Source of the DNA: Niveispirillum fermenti
GTDB taxonomy: Bacteria; Pseudomonadota; Alphaproteobacteria; Azospirillales; Azospirillaceae
Length of the DNA stretch: 64,000 nucleotides
Direction of reading: 5' to 3'
Assembly (NCBI RefSeq): GCF_048066175.1
Contig: NZ_JBLTXA010000023.1
Coordinates: 13,950-77,949 of the forward strand
A program made the position numbers and the translations under genes. Position 1 is the stretch's first letter. Each line of letters starts with the position of its first letter. Of this stretch, positions 18,049 to 27,181 are shown piece after piece. The notes beneath the pieces were generated by a model that was not told where the DNA came from, made no database searches, and saw only the letters and a program-made list of their open reading frames with translations.

Positions 18049-19629
18049 ATGAGCACCGAACAGGAAATGGCGTTTGCGGCGAAGGCCTGGCCGTTTGAGG
18101 AGGCGCGCAAGCTGGTCGCGCGCCTTGGCGGCAAAGCCCCGCCCAAAGGCTATGTCCTGTTCGAGACGGGCTACGGCCCGTCGGGCCTGCCGCATATCGG
18201 CACCTTCGGGGAGGTGGCGCGTACCACCATGGTCCGCCGCGCCTTCGAACGGCTGATGCCGGGCGTTCCCACGCGCCTGTTCGCCTTTTCCGACGACATG
18301 GACGGCCTGCGCAAGGTGCCGGACAATGTGCCCAACCGGGAACTGCTGGCCCTGCATCTGGGCAAGCCCCTGACCAAGGTGCCCGATCCGTTCGGCAAGT
18401 TCGAGAGCTTCGGGCATCATAACAACGCCATGTTGCGGGATTTCCTGGATCGTTTCGGATTCCAGTATGAATTCCAGTCGGCCACCGACTGGTACAAGTC
18501 TGGTCGTTTCGATAACGCATTGTTGGCTGTTCTGCGCCATTACGAGGCGGTGATGGCCGTGATGCTGCCCACCCTGGGCGCCGAACGCCAGGCGACCTAC
18601 AGCCCGTTCCTGCCCATCAGCCCATCGACGGGCCGCGTGCTGCAGGTGCCGATCCTGGAGCGCAACGCCGATGCCGGGACCATCGTCTATGAGGACGAGG
18701 ACGGGACGAAGGTGGAAACCCCGGTCACGGGCGGGGCCGTCAAGCTGCAATGGAAGCCCGACTGGGCCATGCGCTGGTTCGCGCTGGGCGTGGATTACGA
18801 AATGGCCGGCAAAGACCTGATCCCCTCGGTGGAACTGGCCGGCAAGATCGTGAAGATCCTGGGCGGCACCCCGCCCGACGGCTTCAATTATGAACTGTTC
18901 CTGGACGAGAAGGGGCAGAAGATTTCCAAGTCGAAGGGCAATGGCCTGACGATGGAGGAATGGCTGCGCTATGCCCCGCCGGAAAGCCTGGCGCTCTACA
19001 TGTTCAACAAGCCGCGGGCGGCCAAGAAGCTTTATTTCGACGTGATCCCGCGCGCCGTGGATGATTACCTGACCTTCGTGGAGAAGTTCGATGCGGCCGA
19101 GCCGGCGCAGAAGCTGGAAAGCCCCGTCCACCACATCCATGACGGGGTGGTGCCGAACGATGTGAAGGGCACGGCGGGCCTGTCCTTTGGCCTGCTGCTC
19201 AACCTGGCCGGCGCCGCGAACGCGGAAAGCGCCGACGTGATGTGGGGCTTCATCCGCCGCTATGCGCCGGGTGCCAGCCCGGAGACGGCACCCTTCCTGG
19301 ACAGGCTGGTCGGTTATGCCGTCACCTATTACCAGGATTTCGTGAAGCCCACGAAACAGTACCGTGCGCCGTCGGAACAGGAACGGGCGGCGTTGGCCGA
19401 TCTGCGCGACACGCTGGACGGCACGCCGGCCGATGCCAGTGCGGAAGCCCTGCAGAATCTGGTCTATGAGATCGGCAAGAAACATGGCTTCACCGAACTG
19501 CGGGCCTGGTTCCTGGCCATGTACGAGGTCCTGCTGGGCCAGAGCACGGGCCCGCGCATGGGCGGCTTCATCGCGCTTTACGGCGTGAAGGAGACGGTGG
19601 CCATGATCGACGCGGCCCTGGCGCGCTGA
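18049..19629 (+). CDS. lysS: class I lysyl-tRNA synthetase
   Basis: A 526-residue class I lysyl-tRNA synthetase (archaeal/alphaproteobacterial type, also called LysK), unrelated to the class II enzyme of E. coli. The HIGH-like motif is PHIGT (from residue 48) and the KMSKS-like loop is KISKSKGN (about residue 291). It charges tRNA-Lys with lysine using ATP. The ATG at 18049 gives the standard N-terminus. It stands alone, with 165 bp clear on each side. Confidence 0.95.
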   Translation: MSTEQEMAFAAKAWPFEEARKLVARLGGKAPPKGYVLFETGYGPSGLPHIGTFGEVARTTMVRRAFERLMPGVPTRLFAFSDDMDGLRKVPDNVPNRELLALHLGKPLTKVPDPFGKFESFGHHNNAMLRDFLDRFGFQYEFQSATDWYKSGRFDNALLAVLRHYEAVMAVMLPTLGAERQATYSPFLPISPSTGRVLQVPILERNADAGTIVYEDEDGTKVETPVTGGAVKLQWKPDWAMRWFALGVDYEMAGKDLIPSVELAGKIVKILGGTPPDGFNYELFLDEKGQKISKSKGNGLTMEEWLRYAPPESLALYMFNKPRAAKKLYFDVIPRAVDDYLTFVEKFDAAEPAQKLESPVHHIHDGVVPNDVKGTAGLSFGLLLNLAGAANAESADVMWGFIRRYAPGASPETAPFLDRLVGYAVTYYQDFVKPTKQYRAPSEQERAALADLRDTLDGTPADASAEALQNLVYEIGKKHGFTELRAWFLAMYEVLLGQSTGPRMGGFIALYGVKETVAMIDAALAR

Positions 19630-19794
19630 TCCCGTCCGGGGGCTGGTGCCGCGATCCGGCGCCAGCTTCGCCGCCAAAACGCCCCAATCCCGTCCCAACA
19701 CCGCCGCTGGCGGCTGTTGTCCTGTGCCTGTCGCCGATCGGCTCTCCGCCCCATGGGCCGGTGACGGCGGCGCTCCTTCGACGAGGACAACGCC

Positions 19795-20013
19795 ATGATC
19801 CGCAGCAAGACCCTGGACCAGACCCTTTCCCGCGTCGACCGGCAGAAGCTGTCGGCCATGGGTCTGGTGCTGACCACGGCCCTGCTGTTGGTCATGGCGG
19901 GCGTCGCGGCGGGGTCGGCCAAGCCCGACCGCCGCATGCCTGTCGCCAGCGTCGATGCCGGCATGGTGAAGGCGGAAGCCCTCGTCCGCATGCTGTCGGA
20001 CCAGGGCCGCTAG
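19795..20013 (+). CDS. small predicted membrane protein, unknown
   Basis: A 72-residue hypothetical with one hydrophobic helix (residues 20-40, MGLVLTTALLLVMAGVAAG) followed by a basic, then mixed tail. A GAGGAC ribosome site lies 8-13 bases before the ATG. There is no recognised family. G/C-biased third positions in this frame support real coding, but the short length keeps confidence modest. Confidence 0.5.
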   Translation: MIRSKTLDQTLSRVDRQKLSAMGLVLTTALLLVMAGVAAGSAKPDRRMPVASVDAGMVKAEALVRMLSDQGR

Positions 20014-20146
20014 ACGCACCCGTCCGAAAGGCATTTATCAACATGGCAACAGCCGTGAAAATAGCGGTCTGCCATGGTGGCTGCGCATTTGACTTGCGCA
20101 TGCCAAAGGGGTGATTGATCCCAACCCCGGCTGGTGCAGTCGTTCG

Positions 20147-21175
20147 ATGTCCCGCAAATACTGGCTCCTTCCCCTGTTGGCCGTCCCGCTTCTGGGCGTG
20201 CTGGCCCTTGGCCGCGCTCCGGCCGGTACCGAACCGGGCATGCGCTACCTGCGCATCGCCGCCGACCCGTCGGGGGAGCGGGGATTCGATGTGGGGACGG
20301 CGCTGGCCGCCATGCTGTCGCGCCCGCCGGGCATGCCGGCCTGCGGTGGTGACCGCGCCTGTGGGGTGCCGGGTCTCATCGCCCTGACGCAGAGCCTGCC
20401 GGGCCGCACCGACATTGTCGATGCCGTGGCGGCCGGCGCCATCGAAACCGGCCTGGCCCCGGCCGACCGGATCTATGCGGCCCGCTGCCAGCCCGCCCCC
20501 GGTGCCCGTCCCGCCGATCTGACCATCCTGGGCGAGATTTATGCCGAGGCGCTGCATGTGCTGGTGCGGCCGGGTCTGGACATCACCGACCCCGCCGCGC
20601 TGAAGGGCCGGCGGGTGGCCATTGGTGTGGCCGGATCGGATGAAAGGCGGCTGGCCGAGCGCATCCTGTCGGCCCACGGGCTCCGGCGCCAGACCGTGCG
20701 TGGCGTGGAGACCGGCGGCGCGGCGGCGCTTCAGGCCCTGGCCGAGGGCCGGATCGACGCCCTGTTCCGCATCGCTGCGGCGCCCGATCCTGCCATCGCG
20801 ACGGTCATCGATGCCGGCGCGCGGCTGGTCCCTGTCACGGGGGAGGCTGCCGGCCGGCTTTCGGGCCTGCACCCGTTCGGGGCGCCGGATGCGATCGAAG
20901 CCGGGATCTATGGTGCCGACCAGCCTGCCATCGCCACCATGATGCAGCCCGTGGCCTGGATCGCCGGTCCGGCGCTTGACCCCGCCCTGGCACAGCAACT
21001 GATCACGGCGCTGGCCAGCCGGCCCAACCGCGACCTGCTGCACCGGCAGGACCCGGATATCGTGCTGCTGCGCCCGGCGGCCTTCCGCATGTCGGCCCCC
21101 CTGCACCCGGCGGCCGATTCGCGCTATGGTATCGACCCGATCACCATGGCCTGTCCGGGCCAGAAGCCGCGCTGA
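20147..21175 (+). CDS. TAXI-type TRAP transporter solute-binding protein
   Basis: A 342-residue periplasmic binding protein with an N-terminal signal anchor (YWLLPLLAVPLLGVLALG). The segment ILGEIYAEALHVLVRPG, the ALKGRRVAIGVAGS motif and a C-terminal AWIAGP stretch follow the TAXI subfamily pattern. It would deliver a small organic acid or related ligand to a TRAP permease, but no DctQM-type permease gene is in the window, so it may be an orphan receptor. It ends 12 bp before deoA and may share its transcript. Confidence 0.7.
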   Translation: MSRKYWLLPLLAVPLLGVLALGRAPAGTEPGMRYLRIAADPSGERGFDVGTALAAMLSRPPGMPACGGDRACGVPGLIALTQSLPGRTDIVDAVAAGAIETGLAPADRIYAARCQPAPGARPADLTILGEIYAEALHVLVRPGLDITDPAALKGRRVAIGVAGSDERRLAERILSAHGLRRQTVRGVETGGAAALQALAEGRIDALFRIAAAPDPAIATVIDAGARLVPVTGEAAGRLSGLHPFGAPDAIEAGIYGADQPAIATMMQPVAWIAGPALDPALAQQLITALASRPNRDLLHRQDPDIVLLRPAAFRMSAPLHPAADSRYGIDPITMACPGQKPR

Positions 21176-21187
21176 CGAACGGAAGAC

Positions 21188-22510
21188 ATGTTCCTGCCGC
21201 AGGAGACCATCCGCCGCAAACGGGACGGGCAAACCCTGTCCCAAACCGAAATCGCGCAGTTCATCGCCGGCCTGACCGACGGGTCGGTGTCGGAAGGCCA
21301 GGCGGCAGCCTTCGCGATGGCCGTCTTCTTCCGCAAGCTGGACAATGCCGAGCGTGTGGCCCTGCTGCGGGCCATGACCGGGTCGGGCACGGTTCTGGAC
21401 TGGTCGCGGGAGGCGCTGGGCGGCCCGGTGCTGGATAAGCATTCCACTGGCGGGGTGGGCGACAAGGTCAGCCTGCTGCTGGCCCCCGTCATCGCGGCCT
21501 GTGGCGGGTATGTGCCGATGATCTCCGGCCGGGGGCTGGGGCATACCGGTGGCACGCTGGACAAGATGGGTGCCATCCCCGGTTACCAGGGCCAGCCCGA
21601 CCTGCACCGGCTGAAGGGCGTGGTGCGGCGGGTGGGGTGCGCCATCGTGGGGGCCACCGACGATATCGCGCCGGCCGACCGCCGTCTTTACGCCATTCGC
21701 GACGTGACGGCGACGGTGGAAAGCATCGACCTGATCACCGCATCCATCCTGTCCAAGAAGCTGGCCGCCGGGCTGGATGCGCTGGTGCTGGACGTGAAGT
21801 TCGGGTCCGGTGCCTTCATGCCCTGTCGCGATCTGGCCCGCGAGCTGGCGGTCGTGCTGGTCCGCACCGCCACGCAGGCCGGATTGCCCACCCGCGCCCT
21901 GTTGACCGACATGGACCAGGTGCTGGGCACCAGTGCGGGCAATGCCCTGGAACTGCGGGAATGCCTGGCCATCCTGGCCGGGGGTGCCGCTGATGGCCGG
22001 CTGTGGCGCGTGACGCGCGCCCTGTGCGTGGAGATTCTGCTGCTGTCGGGACTGGCGGGCACAGCGGCGTCGGCTGGTGCCCTGGTCGATCAGGCGCTGG
22101 CGACGGGGGCGGCGGCCGACCGGTTCGCCCGCATGGTTGCCGTGCTGGGCGGCCCGCCGGACCTGATCGAGCGGCCGGACCGCCACTTGCCGGCGGCACC
22201 CGTCATCGTACCCGTCCCACCCCTGCGCCCGGGGGTGGTGGTGGCGCAGGATGCGCGGGCCCTGGGGCTGGCCGTCGTGACGCTGGGCGGCGGGCGGACC
22301 CGGCCGCAGGATACTGTCGACCCGCGTGTCGGGCTGGCCGGCATGGCCGCCGTCGGCACGCCCGTGGGGGCCGACCGGCCGCTGTGCTTCCTGCATGCGG
22401 CGGACAGGGCTGCGGCGGAAGCGGTGGTCCCGCTGATCCGGAACGCTTATGTGATAGCCGACACCGCCCCGGCGGCCGCGGACCCCGTGGCCGAACAGAT
22501 CGGCGGATGA
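21188..22510 (+). CDS. deoA: thymidine phosphorylase DeoA
   Basis: A 440-residue pyrimidine-nucleoside phosphorylase that splits thymidine with phosphate to thymine and 2-deoxyribose-1-phosphate. Signatures are KHSTGGVGDK near residue 83 and SGRGLGHTGGTLDK near 115, with VKFGSGAFM in the phosphate-binding region. The family's KMEAIPG appears here as KMGAIPG, one substitution. It lies 32 bp upstream of panD in the same direction. Confidence 0.92.
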   Translation: MFLPQETIRRKRDGQTLSQTEIAQFIAGLTDGSVSEGQAAAFAMAVFFRKLDNAERVALLRAMTGSGTVLDWSREALGGPVLDKHSTGGVGDKVSLLLAPVIAACGGYVPMISGRGLGHTGGTLDKMGAIPGYQGQPDLHRLKGVVRRVGCAIVGATDDIAPADRRLYAIRDVTATVESIDLITASILSKKLAAGLDALVLDVKFGSGAFMPCRDLARELAVVLVRTATQAGLPTRALLTDMDQVLGTSAGNALELRECLAILAGGAADGRLWRVTRALCVEILLLSGLAGTAASAGALVDQALATGAAADRFARMVAVLGGPPDLIERPDRHLPAAPVIVPVPPLRPGVVVAQDARALGLAVVTLGGGRTRPQDTVDPRVGLAGMAAVGTPVGADRPLCFLHAADRAAAEAVVPLIRNAYVIADTAPAAADPVAEQIGG

Positions 22511-22542
22511 GAGGACCAGCGTTCAGGACCGGAGGAACCCCG

Positions 22543-23001
22543 ATGATCACGATTGTCCGCGCCAAGCTTCACGGTATCCGCGTCACGGGCGCAGACCTGA
22601 ATTATCACGGCTCCATCACGCTGGACCCGGAGCAATGCGCCCTGGCGGGTATCTATCCGCTTGAATTCGTGGAAATCTGGAACAAGAACAGCGGGGCCCG
22701 CATCTCCACCTATGTCATCTACGGGGAGGCGGGGTCGAAATGCTGCGTGCTGAACGGGGCGGCGGCCCGCACCTGCCAGAAGGGGGACGAGGTGATCATC
22801 GCGGCGTCCGCCAGCATCACGCCCGACCAGCTTTATGCCATCAAGCCCAAGGTCCTGACCTATCATCCCGACAATTCGGTGGACCGCGTGCTGGAATATG
22901 ACGTGTTCAAGGGGCCGGAACGCGATTTCGACTTCCGGACCCTGGACATCACCGACGGCCGTGACGCCGCGGTCGAACTGGCGGTGCCGATCCGGTCCTG
23001 A
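22543..23001 (+). CDS. panD: aspartate 1-decarboxylase PanD
   Basis: A 152-residue proenzyme that self-cleaves between Gly23 and Ser24 (HGS) to make the pyruvoyl group needed to turn aspartate into beta-alanine for pantothenate and CoA. KLHGIRVT (residues 8-15), STYVI and NGAAA match the family; the C-terminus is about 25 residues longer than the E. coli protein. The start is set by GGAGGA at 22531-22536. It converges on the histidine kinase gene with a 15-bp gap. Confidence 0.92.
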   Translation: MITIVRAKLHGIRVTGADLNYHGSITLDPEQCALAGIYPLEFVEIWNKNSGARISTYVIYGEAGSKCCVLNGAAARTCQKGDEVIIAASASITPDQLYAIKPKVLTYHPDNSVDRVLEYDVFKGPERDFDFRTLDITDGRDAAVELAVPIRS

Positions 23002-23016
23002 TGTTGCCCCCGCCCC

Positions 23017-24519
23017 TCACCCCTGCGTCAGGCTGCGCAGCAGGGCCAGCGGGGCGGATTGCACGCGGCCGGCGGGCAGGGTGACCGTAACGGTCGTACC
23101 GGCGCTGATGCGGCTTTCCAGCCGTGCCGTGCCGCCATGCAGCTCGGCCAGCGCCAGCACCAGCGGCAGGCCCAGCCCCACGCCGCCGGCATTGCGGGTC
23201 AGGCTGCCTTCGATCTGGCGGAAAGGCTGCATGGCGGTGGCGATATCCTCCTCCCGGATGCCGATGCCGGTATCGCGGACGAACAGCGACAGGGCGCCGT
23301 CACCCTCCACCCTCGCGCCGCAGACAACCTTGCCGTCCGCCGGGGTGAACTTCACGGCGTTGGACAGCAGGTTGGACAGAATCTGTTTCAGGGCCACCTC
23401 GTCGGCCCGCACGGGTGGCAGGTCGGCTTCCATCTCCGTTTCCAGCAGCACGCCGCCCTTGTCGGCCTGTTCCGCCACCATCCGCATGCTGGAACGGATC
23501 AGTCGCGGCACATCGACCAGCTTCTCCGACAGTTCCTTGCGCCCCGCCTGTATCTTGGACAGGTCCAGGATGTCGTTGATCAGCGACAGCAGCATCTGCC
23601 CGCTGTCATGGATGTCGTGGGCATATTCGCGGTAGGCGCGGTTGCCCAGCGGCCCCAGGGCCTCCGTCGCGATGATCTCCGAAAAGCCGATGACGGCGTT
23701 CAGCGGGGTCCGCAGCTCGTGCGTCATGTTGGCCAGGAATTCCGACTTGGCGCGATTGGCCATGTCGGCCGTCTTCACGGCCTGTTCCATGGCCAGCCGG
23801 TCGCGGCGCCATTGCGTGATGTCGCGCACGCTGCCCTGGAAGGCGATGGCGCGGCCCTGGCCGTCGCGGATGATGCGCGCCGAAATGGCCACCCACAGGG
23901 TGGCGCCGTCACGCCGGCGGATTTCCACGGGCGCGCTGCCCACCTCCGCCTGTCCCAGCAGGGATTGGGTTATGGCGTCCCGGTTCTGCTGGTCGACATA
24001 GATCTGGCCGGGCACATCATGGATTTCGGCCTGGAGCTGCGCCTCGCTGTCATAGGCCAGCAGCTTCAGCAGGGCGGGGTTGGCCGACAGGAAGCGGCCC
24101 TGGATGTCCAGGGTGAACATCCCCTCCATGGCCGTCTCATAAATTTCCCGGTACTTGCGTTCCGATTGGCCTAGCCGCTCCAGCGCCGCCTGCTGGCGGC
24201 CCACCTGCGCCACCAGGGCGGCATTGGCCGTCGACAATTCCGCGATGGCCGCATCCCGGTCCCGCCCCTGCTGGCGCAGCGCATGGATGGCGACGCTCAA
24301 CAGGATCAGTGTGGCCAGCAGCGAACAGGCGATGAAGGCCGGCTGCGACGGGTCGATACCCACGGGCAGGACCGCGTCGGGGCGCAGCAGGATGGCCAGG
24401 ATCGACAGCAGGCCGGCGCCGGCCAGCAGCAGGGCCAGCCACGAGGATGCCGGGCCGCGCCGGGTGAGGCCGCGGGTCTTCCGGGGGTGGGGCCGTCCTG
24501 CGTGGTTCTTGTCGTCCAT
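23017..24519 (-). CDS. PAS domain-containing hybrid-less sensor histidine kinase
   Basis: A 500-residue membrane sensor. Two transmembrane helices (about residues 26-45 and 60-80) bracket a short periplasmic loop, followed by a coiled-coil (85-120) and a PAS domain (about 120-240). The HisKA box is FLANMTHELRTPLNAVIGF (phospho-acceptor His267). The HATPase domain has LSNLLSNAVKF (N box), DTGIGI (G1) and GGVGLGL (G2). No receiver domain and no adjacent response regulator gene are present, so its partner is elsewhere. A start 60 bp upstream (24579) is also possible. Confidence 0.88.
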   Translation of the reverse strand: MDDKNHAGRPHPRKTRGLTRRGPASSWLALLLAGAGLLSILAILLRPDAVLPVGIDPSQPAFIACSLLATLILLSVAIHALRQQGRDRDAAIAELSTANAALVAQVGRQQAALERLGQSERKYREIYETAMEGMFTLDIQGRFLSANPALLKLLAYDSEAQLQAEIHDVPGQIYVDQQNRDAITQSLLGQAEVGSAPVEIRRRDGATLWVAISARIIRDGQGRAIAFQGSVRDITQWRRDRLAMEQAVKTADMANRAKSEFLANMTHELRTPLNAVIGFSEIIATEALGPLGNRAYREYAHDIHDSGQMLLSLINDILDLSKIQAGRKELSEKLVDVPRLIRSSMRMVAEQADKGGVLLETEMEADLPPVRADEVALKQILSNLLSNAVKFTPADGKVVCGARVEGDGALSLFVRDTGIGIREEDIATAMQPFRQIEGSLTRNAGGVGLGLPLVLALAELHGGTARLESRISAGTTVTVTLPAGRVQSAPLALLRSLTQG

Positions 24520-24680
24520 CGCCTGCTCGCGGCCAGGAAAATCTATCGGATTGTTACCATCCCCCGCGACCGGTGTCATGACGCGCTAGCATGGTGGCTG
24601 CCCGGCCCAAAGGCGGGGCTGGACAATGGCCATCGCCATCCTACCTTTGCACCTCCCGTTTCTTTGCGCCGGAAAGCGCC

Positions 24681-25709
24681 ATGCCCCGTCAGACCCCGTC
24701 CGCCGATGCGGATTTTGCCATCATCGGTGCCGGCCTGGCCGGCCTGTCGGCGGCCCTGGCCCTGTCGGCGCAGGGACATACGGTCCATCTGTTCGACAAG
24801 GCGCGCGGTGCCGGCGGGCGGCTGTCCACCCGCCGGGCCGGGGATCACCGCTTCGATCACGGGGGGCAGTATCTGACGGTACGCGATGCGGGCCTGCGCA
24901 GGATCATTGAGGAACTGGTCGATGCCGGGCATGCCGCCCCCTGGGACGGCCATGTGGTGCGCCTGCATCCCGATGGGCGGATGGAGCGGCACCGCGTGGA
25001 CCGGTTCGTCGGCCTGCCGGGCATGAGCGGGCTGGCCCACGGGCTTGCGGCGCGGCTGCCGCCCGATGCCAGGCCGCGCCTTTCCTGCCGTGTGGCCGGC
25101 ATCGGGGGCGGTCCGGGGAACTGGCGGCTGGATGATGCGGAAGGAAGGGGGCTGGGCCATTATCGCCGGCTTGTCCTGGCCCTGCCCGCGCCGCAGGCGG
25201 CCGACCTGCTGCGTCCCGTGGCGCCAACCCTGGCGGGGCAGGCGGACGGGGCCGTTATGGCGCCCTGCTGGGCGCTGATGCTGGCGTTTGATGCGGTGGG
25301 CGATCTGCCCGCCTGGGACGGGGCCTTCATCGCTGGTGCCGGCGGGCCGGGCCGGCCGCTTTCCTGGATCGCGCGTGATGGAAGCAAGCCGGGGCGTGGG
25401 GGAACCGCCAGTTTCGTCGCGCATGCCGCCCCCGACTGGTCCGCCCGCCATCTGGAGGCGCCGCCCGCGACGCTGATGCCTGTTCTGCTGGCGGCTTTCC
25501 GCGCGGTGACGGGGATCGGCGCGGAACCGTTGTTCCTGGATCTGCATCGCTGGCGTTATGCCCTGCCGACGCGGCCGCTGGCCGGCGGCTTCCTGCTGGA
25601 CGGGGAGGCGGGGATCGGGGTCTGTGGCGACTGGTGTCTGGAAGCCCGGGCCGAAGCGGCTTTTGTCAGCGGCCGGGCCCTGGCCATGGCCATGATGGCC
25701 ACATGCTGA
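24681..25709 (+). CDS. renalase-like FAD-dependent amine oxidoreductase
   Basis: A 342-residue flavoprotein. The dinucleotide-binding GAGLAGLSAA turn is near residue 15, followed by GGRLSTRR, DHGGQYL and a C-terminal GVCGDWC motif, the pattern of the renalase-like NAD(P)-binding family. The physiological substrate of bacterial members is mostly unknown; oxidation of wrongly reduced nicotinamide isomers is described for some. A GGAAAG site precedes the ATG at 24681. The next gene starts inside its last codons. Confidence 0.78.
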   Translation: MPRQTPSADADFAIIGAGLAGLSAALALSAQGHTVHLFDKARGAGGRLSTRRAGDHRFDHGGQYLTVRDAGLRRIIEELVDAGHAAPWDGHVVRLHPDGRMERHRVDRFVGLPGMSGLAHGLAARLPPDARPRLSCRVAGIGGGPGNWRLDDAEGRGLGHYRRLVLALPAPQAADLLRPVAPTLAGQADGAVMAPCWALMLAFDAVGDLPAWDGAFIAGAGGPGRPLSWIARDGSKPGRGGTASFVAHAAPDWSARHLEAPPATLMPVLLAAFRAVTGIGAEPLFLDLHRWRYALPTRPLAGGFLLDGEAGIGVCGDWCLEARAEAAFVSGRALAMAMMATC

Positions 25710-25897
25710 CCGGACCCGATGATTACGTGCCCAGCCCCTGCCAGCGCAAATGCGTGCTGGACCGGCGCCGGGAATATTGCACGGGCTGCGACCGCAGCCT
25801 GGACGAGATCGTCCGCTGGGGCGGGATGGGTCCGGATGAACGCCGGGCCGTCTGGAAAAGGCTGGGCCGGCCCGTGCCAGGTACGGGGCCGGATTGA
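25703..25897 (+). CDS. DUF1289 domain protein (small cysteine-rich)
   Basis: A 64-residue protein with four cysteines in the DUF1289 pattern: SPCQRKC, then EYCTGC, followed by RSLDEI-RW. The cysteines suggest a bound metal or Fe-S cluster, but the function of the family is not known. Its ATG overlaps the end of the oxidoreductase gene by 7 bp, so the pair is translationally coupled and may act together. Confidence 0.85.
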   Translation: MLTGPDDYVPSPCQRKCVLDRRREYCTGCDRSLDEIVRWGGMGPDERRAVWKRLGRPVPGTGPD

Positions 25898-25923
25898 TCC
25901 GGACCCCGGCGCTGGCCTTGGCG

Positions 25924-26988
25924 TCACTTCCAGCCGGCGCGGTCCATGATCATCAGCGCTTCGGCATTGTTGGCACCATAGATGGCGGCATTCAGGCTGT
26001 CGCGCTTGAAGTCGCCCCAGGCGGCGACGACCGGATGGGCGGGGATGCCGGGGACCACGGGGAACTCGTAATTGGCTTCCGCGAAGATCTTCTGGGCCTG
26101 CGGGGTGGCCAGGAACTCGATGAAGCGGACGGCATTGTCACGGTTGGGCGCGTATTTCACGAGGCCGGCCCCGGAAATATTCACATGCGCGCCGCGGTCG
26201 CCCTGGTTGGGGAAGAAGATGCCGACCTTCTCCGCTGCCGCCTTTTCCGCCGCGTTGCTGGAATTCAGCATGCGGGCGAAATAATAGGTGTTGGAGATGG
26301 CGACGTCGCCTTCGCCGGCTGCCACGGCCTTGATCTGGTCGGTATCCCCGCCCTGCGGCCGGCGGGCGAAATTGGCGGCCAGGCCCTTGGCCCAGGCTTC
26401 CGTCTGCTCCGGCCCGTGCGCGGCCAGAATGGAGCCGGTCAGCGACTGGTTGTAGACATTCGTGGAACTGCGAACCAGCAGGCGACCCTTCCATTTCGGG
26501 TCGGCCAGATCCTCATAGGTGGACAGTTCCGACGGCTTCACGCTGTCCTTGTTGTAGATGATGACACGGGCCCGGGCCGACAGGCCGAACCAATGGCCAT
26601 CCTTCTCGCGGTAGGCGGCGGGCACCAGCTTTTCCAGCGTGGCGCTTTTCAGGGGCTGGAGCACACCGGCATTCTGGGCGCGCCACATGCGTCCGGCATC
26701 GACGGCCAGCAGGATGTCGGCCGGGCTGTTGCGGCCTTCGGCCTTCAGGCGTTCGATCAGTTCGTCGTCCTTGCCCTCGATGACGTTGACCCGGATGCCC
26801 GTCTCTTTCTCGAACGCCGCGAACAGCAGCTTGTCGGCATCGTAATGGCGGGAGGAGTAGATATTCACTTCGCCCGACGCGGCTGCGGCCGTGGCCGCCG
26901 GCATCGCCATCAATGCCATGCCCAGGCCGGCGCCCAGCAGGGGCCTGGCCAGCGAACGGAAGAAGGCGCGGCGGGCGAAGGATTTCAT
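25924..26988 (-). CDS. fbpA: periplasmic ferric iron-binding protein (FbpA/FutA type)
   Basis: A 354-residue ABC-transporter substrate-binding protein. The signal sequence ends near AAAASG; the mature part starts VNIYSSRHYDAD. The paired tyrosines of the iron-coordinating motif are seen in SNTYYFARM, and YNKDSVKPSEL is typical. It would bind Fe3+ in the periplasm for an FbpBC-type permease, which is not encoded nearby. Tandem ATGs occur at 26991 and 26988; AGGAG spacing favours 26988. Several Fur-like boxes lie 85-155 bp upstream, fitting iron repression. Confidence 0.88.
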   Translation of the reverse strand: MKSFARRAFFRSLARPLLGAGLGMALMAMPAATAAAASGEVNIYSSRHYDADKLLFAAFEKETGIRVNVIEGKDDELIERLKAEGRNSPADILLAVDAGRMWRAQNAGVLQPLKSATLEKLVPAAYREKDGHWFGLSARARVIIYNKDSVKPSELSTYEDLADPKWKGRLLVRSSTNVYNQSLTGSILAAHGPEQTEAWAKGLAANFARRPQGGDTDQIKAVAAGEGDVAISNTYYFARMLNSSNAAEKAAAEKVGIFFPNQGDRGAHVNISGAGLVKYAPNRDNAVRFIEFLATPQAQKIFAEANYEFPVVPGIPAHPVVAAWGDFKRDSLNAAIYGANNAEALMIMDRAGWK

Positions 26989-27075
26989 CATCGGCTCCTG
27001 AAAGAAAGGGCCGGCCCGCTGGGACCGGTGAACGGCCGTTATGTTGGCGGCTCTCCTCCTCCTGTCAAGATGCCA

Positions 27076-27092
27076 TTGAGAGCGATTCGCAA
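27076..27092. promoter_or_regulatory. Fur-like box 1 (imperfect)
   Basis: TTGAGAGCGATTCGCAA: the right half ATTCGCAA matches the half-site of the perfect palindrome at 27128-27144, while the left half is degenerate. It lies closest to fbpA, about 90 bp before its start. Confidence 0.45.
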
Positions 27093-27110
27093 ATTGATCC
27101 GTGCATGGCC

Positions 27111-27127
27111 GTGCGAATGACTTGCAA
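27111..27127. promoter_or_regulatory. Fur-like box 2 (near-palindrome)
   Basis: GTGCGAATGACTTGCAA has the 8-1-8 layout of the neighbouring perfect palindrome with three mismatches between arms. It directly abuts box 3, so two dimers could bind side by side. Confidence 0.5.
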
Positions 27128-27144
27128 TTGCGAGTGACTCGCAA
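27128..27144. promoter_or_regulatory. Fur-like box 3 (perfect palindrome)
   Basis: TTGCGAGTGACTCGCAA is a perfect 17-bp palindrome of the TTGC-rich type used by Fur-family regulators in alphaproteobacteria. It lies between the divergent fbpA gene and the unknown gene at 27182, so it could regulate both. Confidence 0.6.
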
Positions 27145-27181
27145 TAGGATTCCGGCATCGACCCAATGCATGGAGGCGGCA

